A stretch of DNA of 64,000 nucleotides from Hymenobacter tibetensis (GTDB taxonomy: Bacteria; Bacteroidota; Bacteroidia; Cytophagales; Hymenobacteraceae), in contig NZ_CP094669.1 of NCBI RefSeq assembly GCF_022827545.1, positions 1,888,001-1,952,000 on the forward strand, written 5' to 3'. How positions within the stretch are numbered: the stretch's first letter is position 1; the number at the start of each line of letters is the position of its first letter. Below, in pieces: positions 37,182 to 43,929 of this stretch. A model generated the notes under the pieces. That model was not told the DNA's origin. It was given only the letters and a program-made list of their open reading frames with translations, and made no database searches. The position numbers and the translations under genes were made by a program.

Positions 37182-37862
37182 CTACTTGCCTAACTGCTTG
37201 AGTAGCTCTAGCGCAGCAGGCTCCGACGAAGCTGGATTTTGTCCGGTAATCAAGTTGCCAGCTGTTACTACGTATGGCTGCCAGTCGCTTACTTTCGAGT
37301 AGTTGCCGGTGGCTTTCTTTAGTTCGTCTTCCACTAGAAATGGCACGATGTCGGTGAGTTGAACGGCCGCTTCTTCGGTGTTGGTGAAGCCCGTAACGTC
37401 TTTACCTGCCACTAGCAACGAGCCGTTAGGTGCTTTTACGTGGCGCAGAACGCCCGGTGCGTGGCAAACGGCGGCTACTGGCTTGCCAGCGGCATACATG
37501 GTTTCGAGAAGCGCAATGGAGGTAGCATCCTCGGCCAAATCCCAGAGTGGGCCATGGCCGCCGGGGTAGAACACGGCATCAAAATCAGGGGCCGAAACGC
37601 TGTCGAGCTTCACAGTGTGGGCGAGGGCGTCCTGGGCTTCTGGGTCTTTCTTGAAGCGCTCGGTAGCCTCTGTCTGGGCACCAGGCTCGTCGCTTTTGGG
37701 GTCGAGGGGCGGTTGGCCTCCTTTGGGCGAAGCCAGCGTGAGGGTGGCACCCGCATCTTTGAATACGTAGTAGGGAGCTGCAAATTCTTCCAGCCAGAAG
37801 CCGGTTTTTTTGCCTGTAGTACCTAGTTGATCATGGGAAGTCAACACGAGTAGTATGTTCAT
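37182..37862 (-). CDS. DJ-1/PfpI-family (Hsp31-like) protein
   Basis: The 226-residue cytoplasmic protein has the class I glutamine-amidotransferase-like fold: LVLTSHDQLGTTGKKTGFWL at the start, FDAVFYPGGHGPLWDLAEDA, and the nucleophile Cys in AAVCHAPGVLRHVK. The Glu of GFWLEEFAAPYYVF fits the family active site. Relatives act as chaperones or glyoxalase/deglycase enzymes against reactive aldehydes; which applies here is unknown. It lies in a minus-strand run with an ABM protein, an MDR reductase and Ohr/OhrR, suggesting a stress-response set. Confidence 0.9.
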   Translation of the reverse strand: MNILLVLTSHDQLGTTGKKTGFWLEEFAAPYYVFKDAGATLTLASPKGGQPPLDPKSDEPGAQTEATERFKKDPEAQDALAHTVKLDSVSAPDFDAVFYPGGHGPLWDLAEDATSIALLETMYAAGKPVAAVCHAPGVLRHVKAPNGSLLVAGKDVTGFTNTEEAAVQLTDIVPFLVEDELKKATGNYSKVSDWQPYVVTAGNLITGQNPASSEPAALELLKQLGK

Positions 37863-37906
37863 GGGAGGGCTTGTTACAATGAAAAAGGTATTCGGAACAG
37901 TTCTGT

Positions 37907-38227
37907 CTATACCAAAGGGTGGTAAAAGAATACTTTGCGCTCGGTGAGCAGCGGGACAATCTGCTGGAGAACTATCTCCTGGTAATGAGGTGCAGCGCGG
38001 TGCGTTTCGTACGCGGCTTTGTTGGCGTACTGCTCGTAGAGAAAGAAATGAGCTGGTTCTACCGGATCTTGGTGGGCAATATATTGCAGGTTGCCCGGCT
38101 CATGTTTCCGTACAGCTTCCATTACGCTTAGGAGTAAGTCGGCTACGGCCTTTTCTTGCCCAGCCTGTACCCGCCATTCGGCCGCCACGCAATACATATC
38201 GTTCTGCTTACTTGCTTGCTTTTCCAT
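37907..38227 (-). CDS. Antibiotic biosynthesis monooxygenase (ABM) domain protein
   Basis: The 106-residue protein is a single ABM-type ferredoxin-like fold: YCVAAEWRVQAGQEKAVADL, a central EPGNLQYIAHQDPVEPAHFF and FLYEQYANKAAYETHRAA. Such small dimers are quinol or anthrone monooxygenases or just binding proteins. It lies 44 bp upstream of the DJ-1-like gene on the same strand and so is probably cotranscribed with it, in a stress-related run. Confidence 0.85.
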   Translation of the reverse strand: MEKQASKQNDMYCVAAEWRVQAGQEKAVADLLLSVMEAVRKHEPGNLQYIAHQDPVEPAHFFLYEQYANKAAYETHRAAPHYQEIVLQQIVPLLTERKVFFYHPLV

Positions 38228-38303
38228 ACGAATTGAGGTTGGCGTAGTGCTTGGGCACTACGGGTAAGTGGGCAAGACTAGAAAGCATTGCCTTACGGAG
38301 GCT

Positions 38304-39302
38304 TTACGCCACTTTTACTACCGCTTTGCCAGTGTTTTCTCCCTTGAATAAGCCTAAGAACGCGGCCGGAATCTGATTGAACCCTTCGGTGATGGTTTCT
38401 TCAAACTTCAACTTGCCCTGGCTATACCACTCCGTGAGTTGTTTAACGCCTTCCGGCCACCGCTCCGAGTAGTCGCTCACGATAAAGCCCTGAAGCTTGG
38501 TGCTGGTTTTGAGTAGCTTGCCTTCGGGGCGCGGGCCTACGGGCGCTTCCGTGGCGTTGTAGGTGGAAATCTGGCCGCATAAAGCAATGCGGGCGTGCGT
38601 GTTCAGTTGGTCGTATACGGCATCGGTGATGGCGCCGCCCACATTGTCGAAGTAGCAGTCGATGCCGTTGGGCGCGGCGGCAGCTAGTGCTTGCGCTATA
38701 TCGGGAGTGGTTTTGTAGTTGATGGCTTCGTCGAAGCCAAGCTCTTTGAGGTAAGCCACCTTTTCATCGGAGCCAGCCGTCCCAATAACGCGGGCCCCGT
38801 GAATCTTAGCCAACTGGCCTACTACCATGCCTACTGCTCCTGCTGCCCCAGACACCACCACCGTTTCACCCGCTTTGGGCTGGCAGATTTCAAGCAGCCC
38901 GAAGTACGCAGTCAGCCCAGGCATGCCTAGCAACCCAAGAAAGTAGCTGGCGGGCGCTTTGTCGGTGGGTATACGGTTCACGGTGTTGGCGGCGGCTACG
39001 GTGTATTCCTGCCACGGCAAATTGCCGACCACCATGCTGCCTACCGGAAGGCTTTCGCTGTGGCTTTCCACCACTTCCGCCACCACTGCGCCTGCAATAG
39101 GCTGGCCTACCTCAAACGGCGCGATATATGATTTGGCCGCGCTCATCCGGCCGCGCATATAAGGGTCAACGGAAACGTAGCGGGTTTTCAACAGGACTTG
39201 ACCCTCGGCCGGGGCCGCTACTTCGCGGGTTTCAAACCGAAATTGCTCGGCGGTAGGGGCACCCTGCGGGCGGCTAGCAAATAAGATGGTTTGCGTGTTC
39301 AT
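38304..39302 (-). CDS. NADP-dependent MDR oxidoreductase (leukotriene B4 dehydrogenase/CurA-like)
   Basis: The 332-residue protein has the zinc-free medium-chain reductase layout. The catalytic-domain start is RYVSVDPYMRGRMS, then VGSMVVGNLPWQEYTV. The Rossmann motif is VVSGAAGAVGMVVGQLAKI, and YFDNVGGAITDAVYDQLNTH follows. Such enzymes reduce alpha,beta-unsaturated ketones or aldehydes, detoxifying lipid peroxidation products. This fits its position between an ABM gene and the Ohr/OhrR pair. It is cytoplasmic. A repeat element lies immediately upstream, between it and ohr. Confidence 0.92.
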   Translation of the reverse strand: MNTQTILFASRPQGAPTAEQFRFETREVAAPAEGQVLLKTRYVSVDPYMRGRMSAAKSYIAPFEVGQPIAGAVVAEVVESHSESLPVGSMVVGNLPWQEYTVAAANTVNRIPTDKAPASYFLGLLGMPGLTAYFGLLEICQPKAGETVVVSGAAGAVGMVVGQLAKIHGARVIGTAGSDEKVAYLKELGFDEAINYKTTPDIAQALAAAAPNGIDCYFDNVGGAITDAVYDQLNTHARIALCGQISTYNATEAPVGPRPEGKLLKTSTKLQGFIVSDYSERWPEGVKQLTEWYSQGKLKFEETITEGFNQIPAAFLGLFKGENTGKAVVKVA

Positions 39303-39333
39303 AGATATGGAACTAGGAGCGAGTGTACACTAA

Positions 39334-39438
39334 AAAGTCATCCTGAGCAGGGCGAAGCTTCCTCGGCAATGCATATATCTGCCACAGCGGCAGTGTACTA
39401 CAAGCCAAGCAAACTCCTGACAGGCTCAGGATGACTTT
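39334..39438. repeat. Interspersed repeat with 15-bp terminal inverted repeats
   Basis: AAAGTCATCCTGAGC at 39334-39348 is the exact reverse complement of GCTCAGGATGACTTT at 39424-39438. The inner sequence (AGGGCGAAGCTTCCTCGGCA) fits a type of short repeat (GTCATCCTGAGC...GAAG) that I know is scattered in Bacteroidota genomes. It is non-coding and lies between the MDR reductase and ohr. Confidence 0.75.
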
Positions 39439-39452
39439 CAATTAGGGCCGTT

Positions 39453-39887
39453 CTAGGCGTTGGTGCTGGTGGTGAGGTTCACCTCGATATTGCCCTTTGT
39501 GGCGCGCGAATACGGGCAGATACCATGAGCGGCTTCTACCAACTCTTCGGCCTGGCTTTGCTCGATGCCGGGAATGTTGATATGCAAGTCGGCCGAAATG
39601 CCGTAGCCGCCATCTTCTGCTTTGCCGAACCCAATTAGGGCTTCTACCGTCACGCCTTCTAGTTTCACTTTGGCTTGCCGAGCCGCTACACCCAGTGCGC
39701 CTTCAAAGCAAGCTGCGTAGCCAGCTGCAAACAACTGCTCGGGGTTGGTAGAACCAGGCTTACCAGGGCCACCCATTTCTTTGGGAGTGCTAAGGTCGAT
39801 ATCCAGTACGTTGTTGTTGGTGGAAACGTGACCGTCGCGGCCGCCTTTGGCGAGAGCTTGCGCAGTGAAGATTTTGTCGATTTTCAT
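39453..39887 (-). CDS. ohr: Ohr-type organic hydroperoxide reductase (OhrR-linked copy)
   Basis: The 144-residue protein is of standard Ohr length. It has the catalytic Cys in AAGYAACFEGALGVAARQ and the second Cys in AHGICPYSRATKGNIEVNL. It reduces organic hydroperoxides in the cytoplasm. It is a second copy in the window (the other at 29119-29604); the two differ clearly, so they are not a recent duplication. The start lies 37 bp after the OhrR gene on the same strand, an operon, so this is the inducible copy. Confidence 0.94.
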   Translation of the reverse strand: MKIDKIFTAQALAKGGRDGHVSTNNNVLDIDLSTPKEMGGPGKPGSTNPEQLFAAGYAACFEGALGVAARQAKVKLEGVTVEALIGFGKAEDGGYGISADLHINIPGIEQSQAEELVEAAHGICPYSRATKGNIEVNLTTSTNA

Positions 39888-39924
39888 AAAAGATGAAAGA
39901 GTGAAAAAGAAAAAACGCGACCAG

Positions 39925-40377
39925 TTAGGTTAGCCGCGTCAGTAAATGCAGGAGATGAGCGCGCAACTCTTCCATCTCGGCTGGGGTCATGTCCAGCTTC
40001 CCGATTAGCTGGCTGGGCACGTGGCATGCGCGGTTCTGGAGTTCCCGCCCCGCGGGCAGCAAACTAATGATGACCGACCGTTCGTCTTGCGGGTCACGGC
40101 TTCGGCTCACCCACTGTTTCTGCTCCATGCGCTTGAATAGCGGAGTAAGCGTGCCCGAATCCAGCAGCAGCTTTTCGCCTATTTCCTTCACCGTCAGCTG
40201 CTCGTGCTCCCACAGAAGCATGAACACCAAGTACTGCGGATACGTGAGGTCGAGGGATTGCAGAAAAGGTTGGTACGCCTTGGTCAGCATCCGGGAAGCG
40301 GCATACAGCGGAAAGCAAAGCTGGTTTTCCAGCTTCAGCAAGTCAGTGGCAGCCATAGGGTCGGTAGATGAAGTCAT
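39925..40377 (-). CDS. ohrR: MarR-family organic hydroperoxide sensor OhrR
   Basis: The 150-residue winged-helix protein has the hallmark OhrR N terminus LENQLCFPLYAASR, whose Cys is oxidised by organic hydroperoxide to release DNA. The recognition region runs TVKEIGEKLLLDSGTLTPLF, and the wing lies in SRSRDPQDERSVIISL. It represses ohr, encoded 37 bp downstream. A palindromic site that fits the OhrR operator lies just upstream at 40415-40438, so it likely controls its own operon. Only one conserved Cys is evident at the sensing position. Confidence 0.93.
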   Translation of the reverse strand: MTSSTDPMAATDLLKLENQLCFPLYAASRMLTKAYQPFLQSLDLTYPQYLVFMLLWEHEQLTVKEIGEKLLLDSGTLTPLFKRMEQKQWVSRSRDPQDERSVIISLLPAGRELQNRACHVPSQLIGKLDMTPAEMEELRAHLLHLLTRLT

Positions 40378-40414
40378 ACGCTTTGGGTTATAAACTGGCT
40401 TTGGTTGTGTGATG

Positions 40415-40438
40415 TTTAATTGTGTGCAATTAAATTGT
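40415..40438 (-). promoter_or_regulatory. OhrR operator candidate
   Basis: TTTAATTG, a 4-base spacer and CAATTAAA (40415-40434) form a perfect inverted repeat. It overlaps CAATTAAATTG (40427-40437), which fits the known OhrR site pattern (ACAATTnAATTGT). It lies 38-61 bp upstream of the ohrR start codon. Confidence 0.7.
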
Positions 40439-40500
40439 TTATGTTTATTGTAACTACTTGTAAGTCAATAATAAATATTTTAAGGTAGATAGACTAGAAG

Positions 40501-40539
40501 CAAGAAGGGTCGCCTTGCAAAGCAAAGCGGCCCTTCTTG
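40501..40539. terminator. Hairpin terminator after rhodanese gene
   Basis: CAAGAAGGGTCGC pairs with GCGGCCCTTCTTG (one T-G pair) around a 13-base loop, 19 bp after the rhodanese stop. T-rich CTTCTTG ends provide a weak tract. It could serve the rhodanese gene on the minus strand. Confidence 0.65.
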
Positions 40540-40557
40540 TAAATGGAGTAGAAGTGT

Positions 40558-40857
40558 TTAGGCCTGCTGATACGCTTGAAAGCCACCAACTAGGTTGCGC
40601 ACGTTCATGAAACCTTGCTGACTAAGAAAGGCCTTAGCGGAAGAGGAGCGTCCGCCCCCTTTGCAATGGACGATGATTTCCTGGTTTTTCAATTCGTCGA
40701 GGTCGTCTAGCTTTTGTGGAAGCGTACCAAGCGGAATATTTTGACTGCCCTCGATACGGGCTTCCTCGTTTTCCCAGGTTTCTCGAACGTCAATAATGGT
40801 GAGCTTTTCACCAGCAGCTTGGCGCTGCTTTAGCTCGGCAGGAGTGATATCAGGCAT
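40558..40857 (-). CDS. Rhodanese-like domain protein
   Basis: The 99-residue single-domain protein has strands and helices of a rhodanese (LTIIDVRETWENEEARIEGS, NIPLGTLPQKL) and an active-site loop IVHCKGGGRSSSAKAFL with Cys. The loop CKGGGRS has the size for sulfur transfer. No signal peptide is seen. It stands upstream of the ohrR control region and may belong to the redox-stress set, but has its own hairpin and no shared operon is shown. Confidence 0.9.
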   Translation of the reverse strand: MPDITPAELKQRQAAGEKLTIIDVRETWENEEARIEGSQNIPLGTLPQKLDDLDELKNQEIIVHCKGGGRSSSAKAFLSQQGFMNVRNLVGGFQAYQQA

Positions 40858-40958
40858 TCTACTTACTGATAAAGTGGAGTGGAAGGAAGGCTTACTGATG
40901 ACAAAGGTGTTGAAAACAAGGCAAATCTGCTATCCAAGCTCCTCAATTTTCTCCAATT

Positions 40959-42878
40959 CTACTTTGTTAGTACCAAGCGTTTCGTGACTGTAAGCCGGTC
41001 ATGCAGGGTGAGTTGCACCAAGTACAGCCCCGCTGGCAAGGCATGCAAATCTAAGGTAGATTGGCCTGTTTGAGAGGCTGGCTGCTGCCAAGCCACTCGG
41101 CCCAACGCATCCAGCACCACCGCCTGTGCGTAGCGGCCTTGCACCCGTACCTGCCCGTCGTTGCTGGGGTTGGGGTACACGCTGTAGGTGGCTGCTACAG
41201 CAGCGGGAGCCACCGCCAGGATATTGTTGTTCAACACGGGCCGCAGCATCAGAGAGCCGGTTGGGTAGAATGTAGCGGTAGGTTGCGACCAGCCCGGCGT
41301 GAATTGCCAGAAAGCGTCAGCGGGAATAGGCGTGTTCAAGTCCAACCCCAACCGGACCGGGTTCACAGAAAGCGTTCCGGTTGGGCCATGGCCGTAGCCT
41401 GCGTAGAACCGTCCGCTTACCGGCACTGGCACCGTGAATGGTATATCTATGAAGCTCTGGCCTGCCGGCAGCGTAGCCGGAATACTGTAGCTCTGGGTGG
41501 CTTTGGGAGTGGCCGCGGGTCGTCCGTTGGCAGCAGGGTCCGGATCAGCGTCCCAAATGTTGATTGTAATCTGGCGGCCCGTCGCCTGCGGATACAAGGG
41601 AAGTAGCTGTAGCCTGATGCTGCGTACTTGGTCGGGGCGGTTGGTCTCGAAGCGCAACGCAAAGTAGCGGTTGCCCGGCTGGTCGAAGGGGTTGATGTTG
41701 ATAGTAGCTTCAGCGGTACCATCATCGAAGGCGTAGTAGTCGCTCAGTTCGGTTAGGCGAGAAATAGTGTCGTTGGGCAAGGTGAGCGGGTCTACCTCAT
41801 TGCTGGCGAGTGTTACACGGTGCCGGATGGTCTTTGGCTCGGGCGTGATAGGCAGCGTGACAGACGACGCGTTGCCTTCCGCCCGTGCCTGCTTTTGGTT
41901 GCTTATCAGCGTAGTGGGAGCAGTGATAGGGAAGGTGGCGACTGGTCCGGTGGGTAACACTTGCAGCGTGCCGGTTGCTTGCAAGGGCGTAGGAAAGCCG
42001 CTCTTATCCAGGTTGTTCACCGTAGTGAAGGTGGCCGGGTTCAACTGGCTGGAGGGGTTGGCTGCTGCGTTGAATTGCCACACGGGCATGGCCGTGCCAC
42101 GAGTCAGTAAGCTGCTTAAGGGCCTGCTAATGGCCACATCCTGGTACAGCGTATCAACCACGGTCCGGGGAGGGACGGGTTGCAGCGGTGCCAGCCGGAC
42201 ATAGTCGATGCTCCAGTTGTCTTCGTTGGTAGCAACGTCGCCAGTGGCCCGGAAGCGGAACTGGAAGTCGGCGTGCAGAAACATCGGCTGCGTGACGGCA
42301 ATAAACTTCTGCCGGAAAGCCGTCCGGTTGCCGGTGGTGCTGCGCTCTATCCATACTTGCCGCCAGCCGCCCGTGTTGTCCTTGAATTCCACTTGCAAAG
42401 AAACCTGCCGGCTGCTACTATTGGTGTTGAGGCCTCCGCGGATGTTGCCGGCTTGCCAGAAGAAACCGAAGAAAATTTGATCGGCCGCCGAGCGTCCACT
42501 CAAGTCAATGGGCTGCGAAACCAGCACATCAATTTCGCTGCTGCCGCCGCCGCCATAAGGCTGGCCGTTGGCCCGCAACCCATCAAAAGTGGCCACGCCG
42601 CGCGTTGGCGGCTCGAAAGCCAAGCGGTTGTTTACCAATACTCCCGTCGGAACCACCCAGTTTTGTACTGTGGGTGCGCCTTCCTGCGGAGAAGTGAAGT
42701 CATCGAAAAAGGGTAGGGCCAAGGCTTGCACGCGCTGTGCCGTCACCGTCGTCCGAACGGCACTTGAAGAAGCGCGCGCCGGATCAGTAGTTAAGGGGCC
42801 TACACCCTGCGCCTGCCCCACCAAGGGAGCTAGGCTAAGCAAGGATAGAAACGAGTAGCGTAAAAGTTTCAAACTCAT
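40959..42878 (-). CDS. Large exported protein with type IX sorting domain
   Basis: The chosen start at 42878 gives about 639 residues with a signal peptide (MSLKLLRYSFLSLLSLAPLV, then GQAQG). The body is Ser/Thr/Pro-rich with beta-sandwich features. LPFFDDFTSPQ and FDGLRANGQPYGGGGSSEID occur near the start, QVEFKDNTGGWRQVWIERST and NEDNWSIDYVRLAP in the middle. The C-terminal ~80 residues are a type A sorting domain: YSVYPNPSNDGQVRVQGRY, DLHALPAGLYLVQLTLHDRL, ending RLVLTK. The protein is therefore secreted by the type IX system. Its function is unknown. It follows the PASTA gene on the same strand, with about 170 bp between, including a GC-rich hairpin region near 42990-43025. Confidence 0.85.
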   Translation of the reverse strand: MSLKLLRYSFLSLLSLAPLVGQAQGVGPLTTDPARASSSAVRTTVTAQRVQALALPFFDDFTSPQEGAPTVQNWVVPTGVLVNNRLAFEPPTRGVATFDGLRANGQPYGGGGSSEIDVLVSQPIDLSGRSAADQIFFGFFWQAGNIRGGLNTNSSSRQVSLQVEFKDNTGGWRQVWIERSTTGNRTAFRQKFIAVTQPMFLHADFQFRFRATGDVATNEDNWSIDYVRLAPLQPVPPRTVVDTLYQDVAISRPLSSLLTRGTAMPVWQFNAAANPSSQLNPATFTTVNNLDKSGFPTPLQATGTLQVLPTGPVATFPITAPTTLISNQKQARAEGNASSVTLPITPEPKTIRHRVTLASNEVDPLTLPNDTISRLTELSDYYAFDDGTAEATININPFDQPGNRYFALRFETNRPDQVRSIRLQLLPLYPQATGRQITINIWDADPDPAANGRPAATPKATQSYSIPATLPAGQSFIDIPFTVPVPVSGRFYAGYGHGPTGTLSVNPVRLGLDLNTPIPADAFWQFTPGWSQPTATFYPTGSLMLRPVLNNNILAVAPAAVAATYSVYPNPSNDGQVRVQGRYAQAVVLDALGRVAWQQPASQTGQSTLDLHALPAGLYLVQLTLHDRLTVTKRLVLTK

Positions 42879-43050
42879 CATGTAGCACAAAGTAAGAGTC
42901 GGGATTTAAACGTACCGGAGAAAGAGAATATTTCAAGCCCTGTCATCCTGCATACGAGAAGTTGAGTGCCGCAGTCAGACAACCAAACAGCCGCCGCGCA
43001 AAGCATGGGTGCTCTACACGGCGGCTGCTTCAAGCGCCCAGGCGCACAAA

Positions 43051-43836
43051 CTACTTGACCTCGGATAGGGGCGCTTTGCCGGCCACCCAAATATCCACGA
43101 GCTGGCCCATCCGGATGGTAGCATCAGGCGCGGCTACGGGTCGTTGTTTTACCACCGTGCCTTCCACTTCGCCTTCCTGTGGCTCCTGGTAAAATGTTTC
43201 ACCTAGCTGCAAACCCTGGCCAACTAGCAGCGTAGTGGCTTCGTCGGCGGGCATGTTGAGTAGGTTGGGAACGGCAAATTCCTGGTTGCCAAGACCGTCG
43301 CCCACTTCGAGGTCTACGCTGGTGCCTTTCGCAATAGGAGCGCCGGGCGCAATTTCCTTGCCGTTCACCATCTGCCGCAATACCATGTTCTGCTCTAGGT
43401 TGGGCACTTTTATCAGCTTGCCCACCGTCAGACCATAGCTGCTAAGAATCATTTGGGCATTCTTTTCGGAGCCGCCCGTTAGCGTAGGCATCTTAATGAC
43501 CGGTGGGTTCTTCATGGCCACCGTAATATAGATTTTGCGGTCTTCCTTCACCCGCTCACCGGGAGCTGGATCTTGGTTGAGCACCTGGAACGGTGGTACG
43601 CGCGGGTTGTAGGTGGAGTCGTCCACGAAGTAGCGCAGGTTTCGCTCGTCGAGGTAGCTGTCGAGGTCGGCCTGATTCATGCCCGTGATTTTGGGCACCA
43701 CAATGGTTTCGCCGTGGTTGGTGGTGAGGGGCAGATACACGAAGAAAAAGCCGAACACCAACGCCGCCGCCGCCACGCCTATCACCACCAGGTGTTTGAC
43801 AAGATCAAGCGGCGTATCAGATTTAAGAAAAGACAT
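43051..43836 (-). CDS. PASTA-domain membrane protein
   Basis: The 261-residue protein has one N-terminal membrane helix (LVKHLVVIGVAAAALVFGFF) followed by three PASTA units in the periplasm (ETIVVPKITGMNQADLDSYL, VIKMPTLTGGSEKNAQMI, EFAVPNLLNMPADEATTLL). PASTA domains bind uncrosslinked peptidoglycan or beta-lactams. Usually they sit on PBPs or Ser/Thr kinases; here the protein has neither, which is common in this phylum. It lies about 90 bp downstream of ddl on the same strand, supporting a cell-wall role. Confidence 0.92.
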   Translation of the reverse strand: MSFLKSDTPLDLVKHLVVIGVAAAALVFGFFFVYLPLTTNHGETIVVPKITGMNQADLDSYLDERNLRYFVDDSTYNPRVPPFQVLNQDPAPGERVKEDRKIYITVAMKNPPVIKMPTLTGGSEKNAQMILSSYGLTVGKLIKVPNLEQNMVLRQMVNGKEIAPGAPIAKGTSVDLEVGDGLGNQEFAVPNLLNMPADEATTLLVGQGLQLGETFYQEPQEGEVEGTVVKQRPVAAPDATIRMGQLVDIWVAGKAPLSEVK

Positions 43837-43929
43837 GTGCGTTAGAAATGAGATAGTAGCGCTGAGAACGTAGAGAATTCAGCCAGAAGGTTTTAGAAAC
43901 GAAAAGCGGACGAGGCTAGCGCCGTGGTT

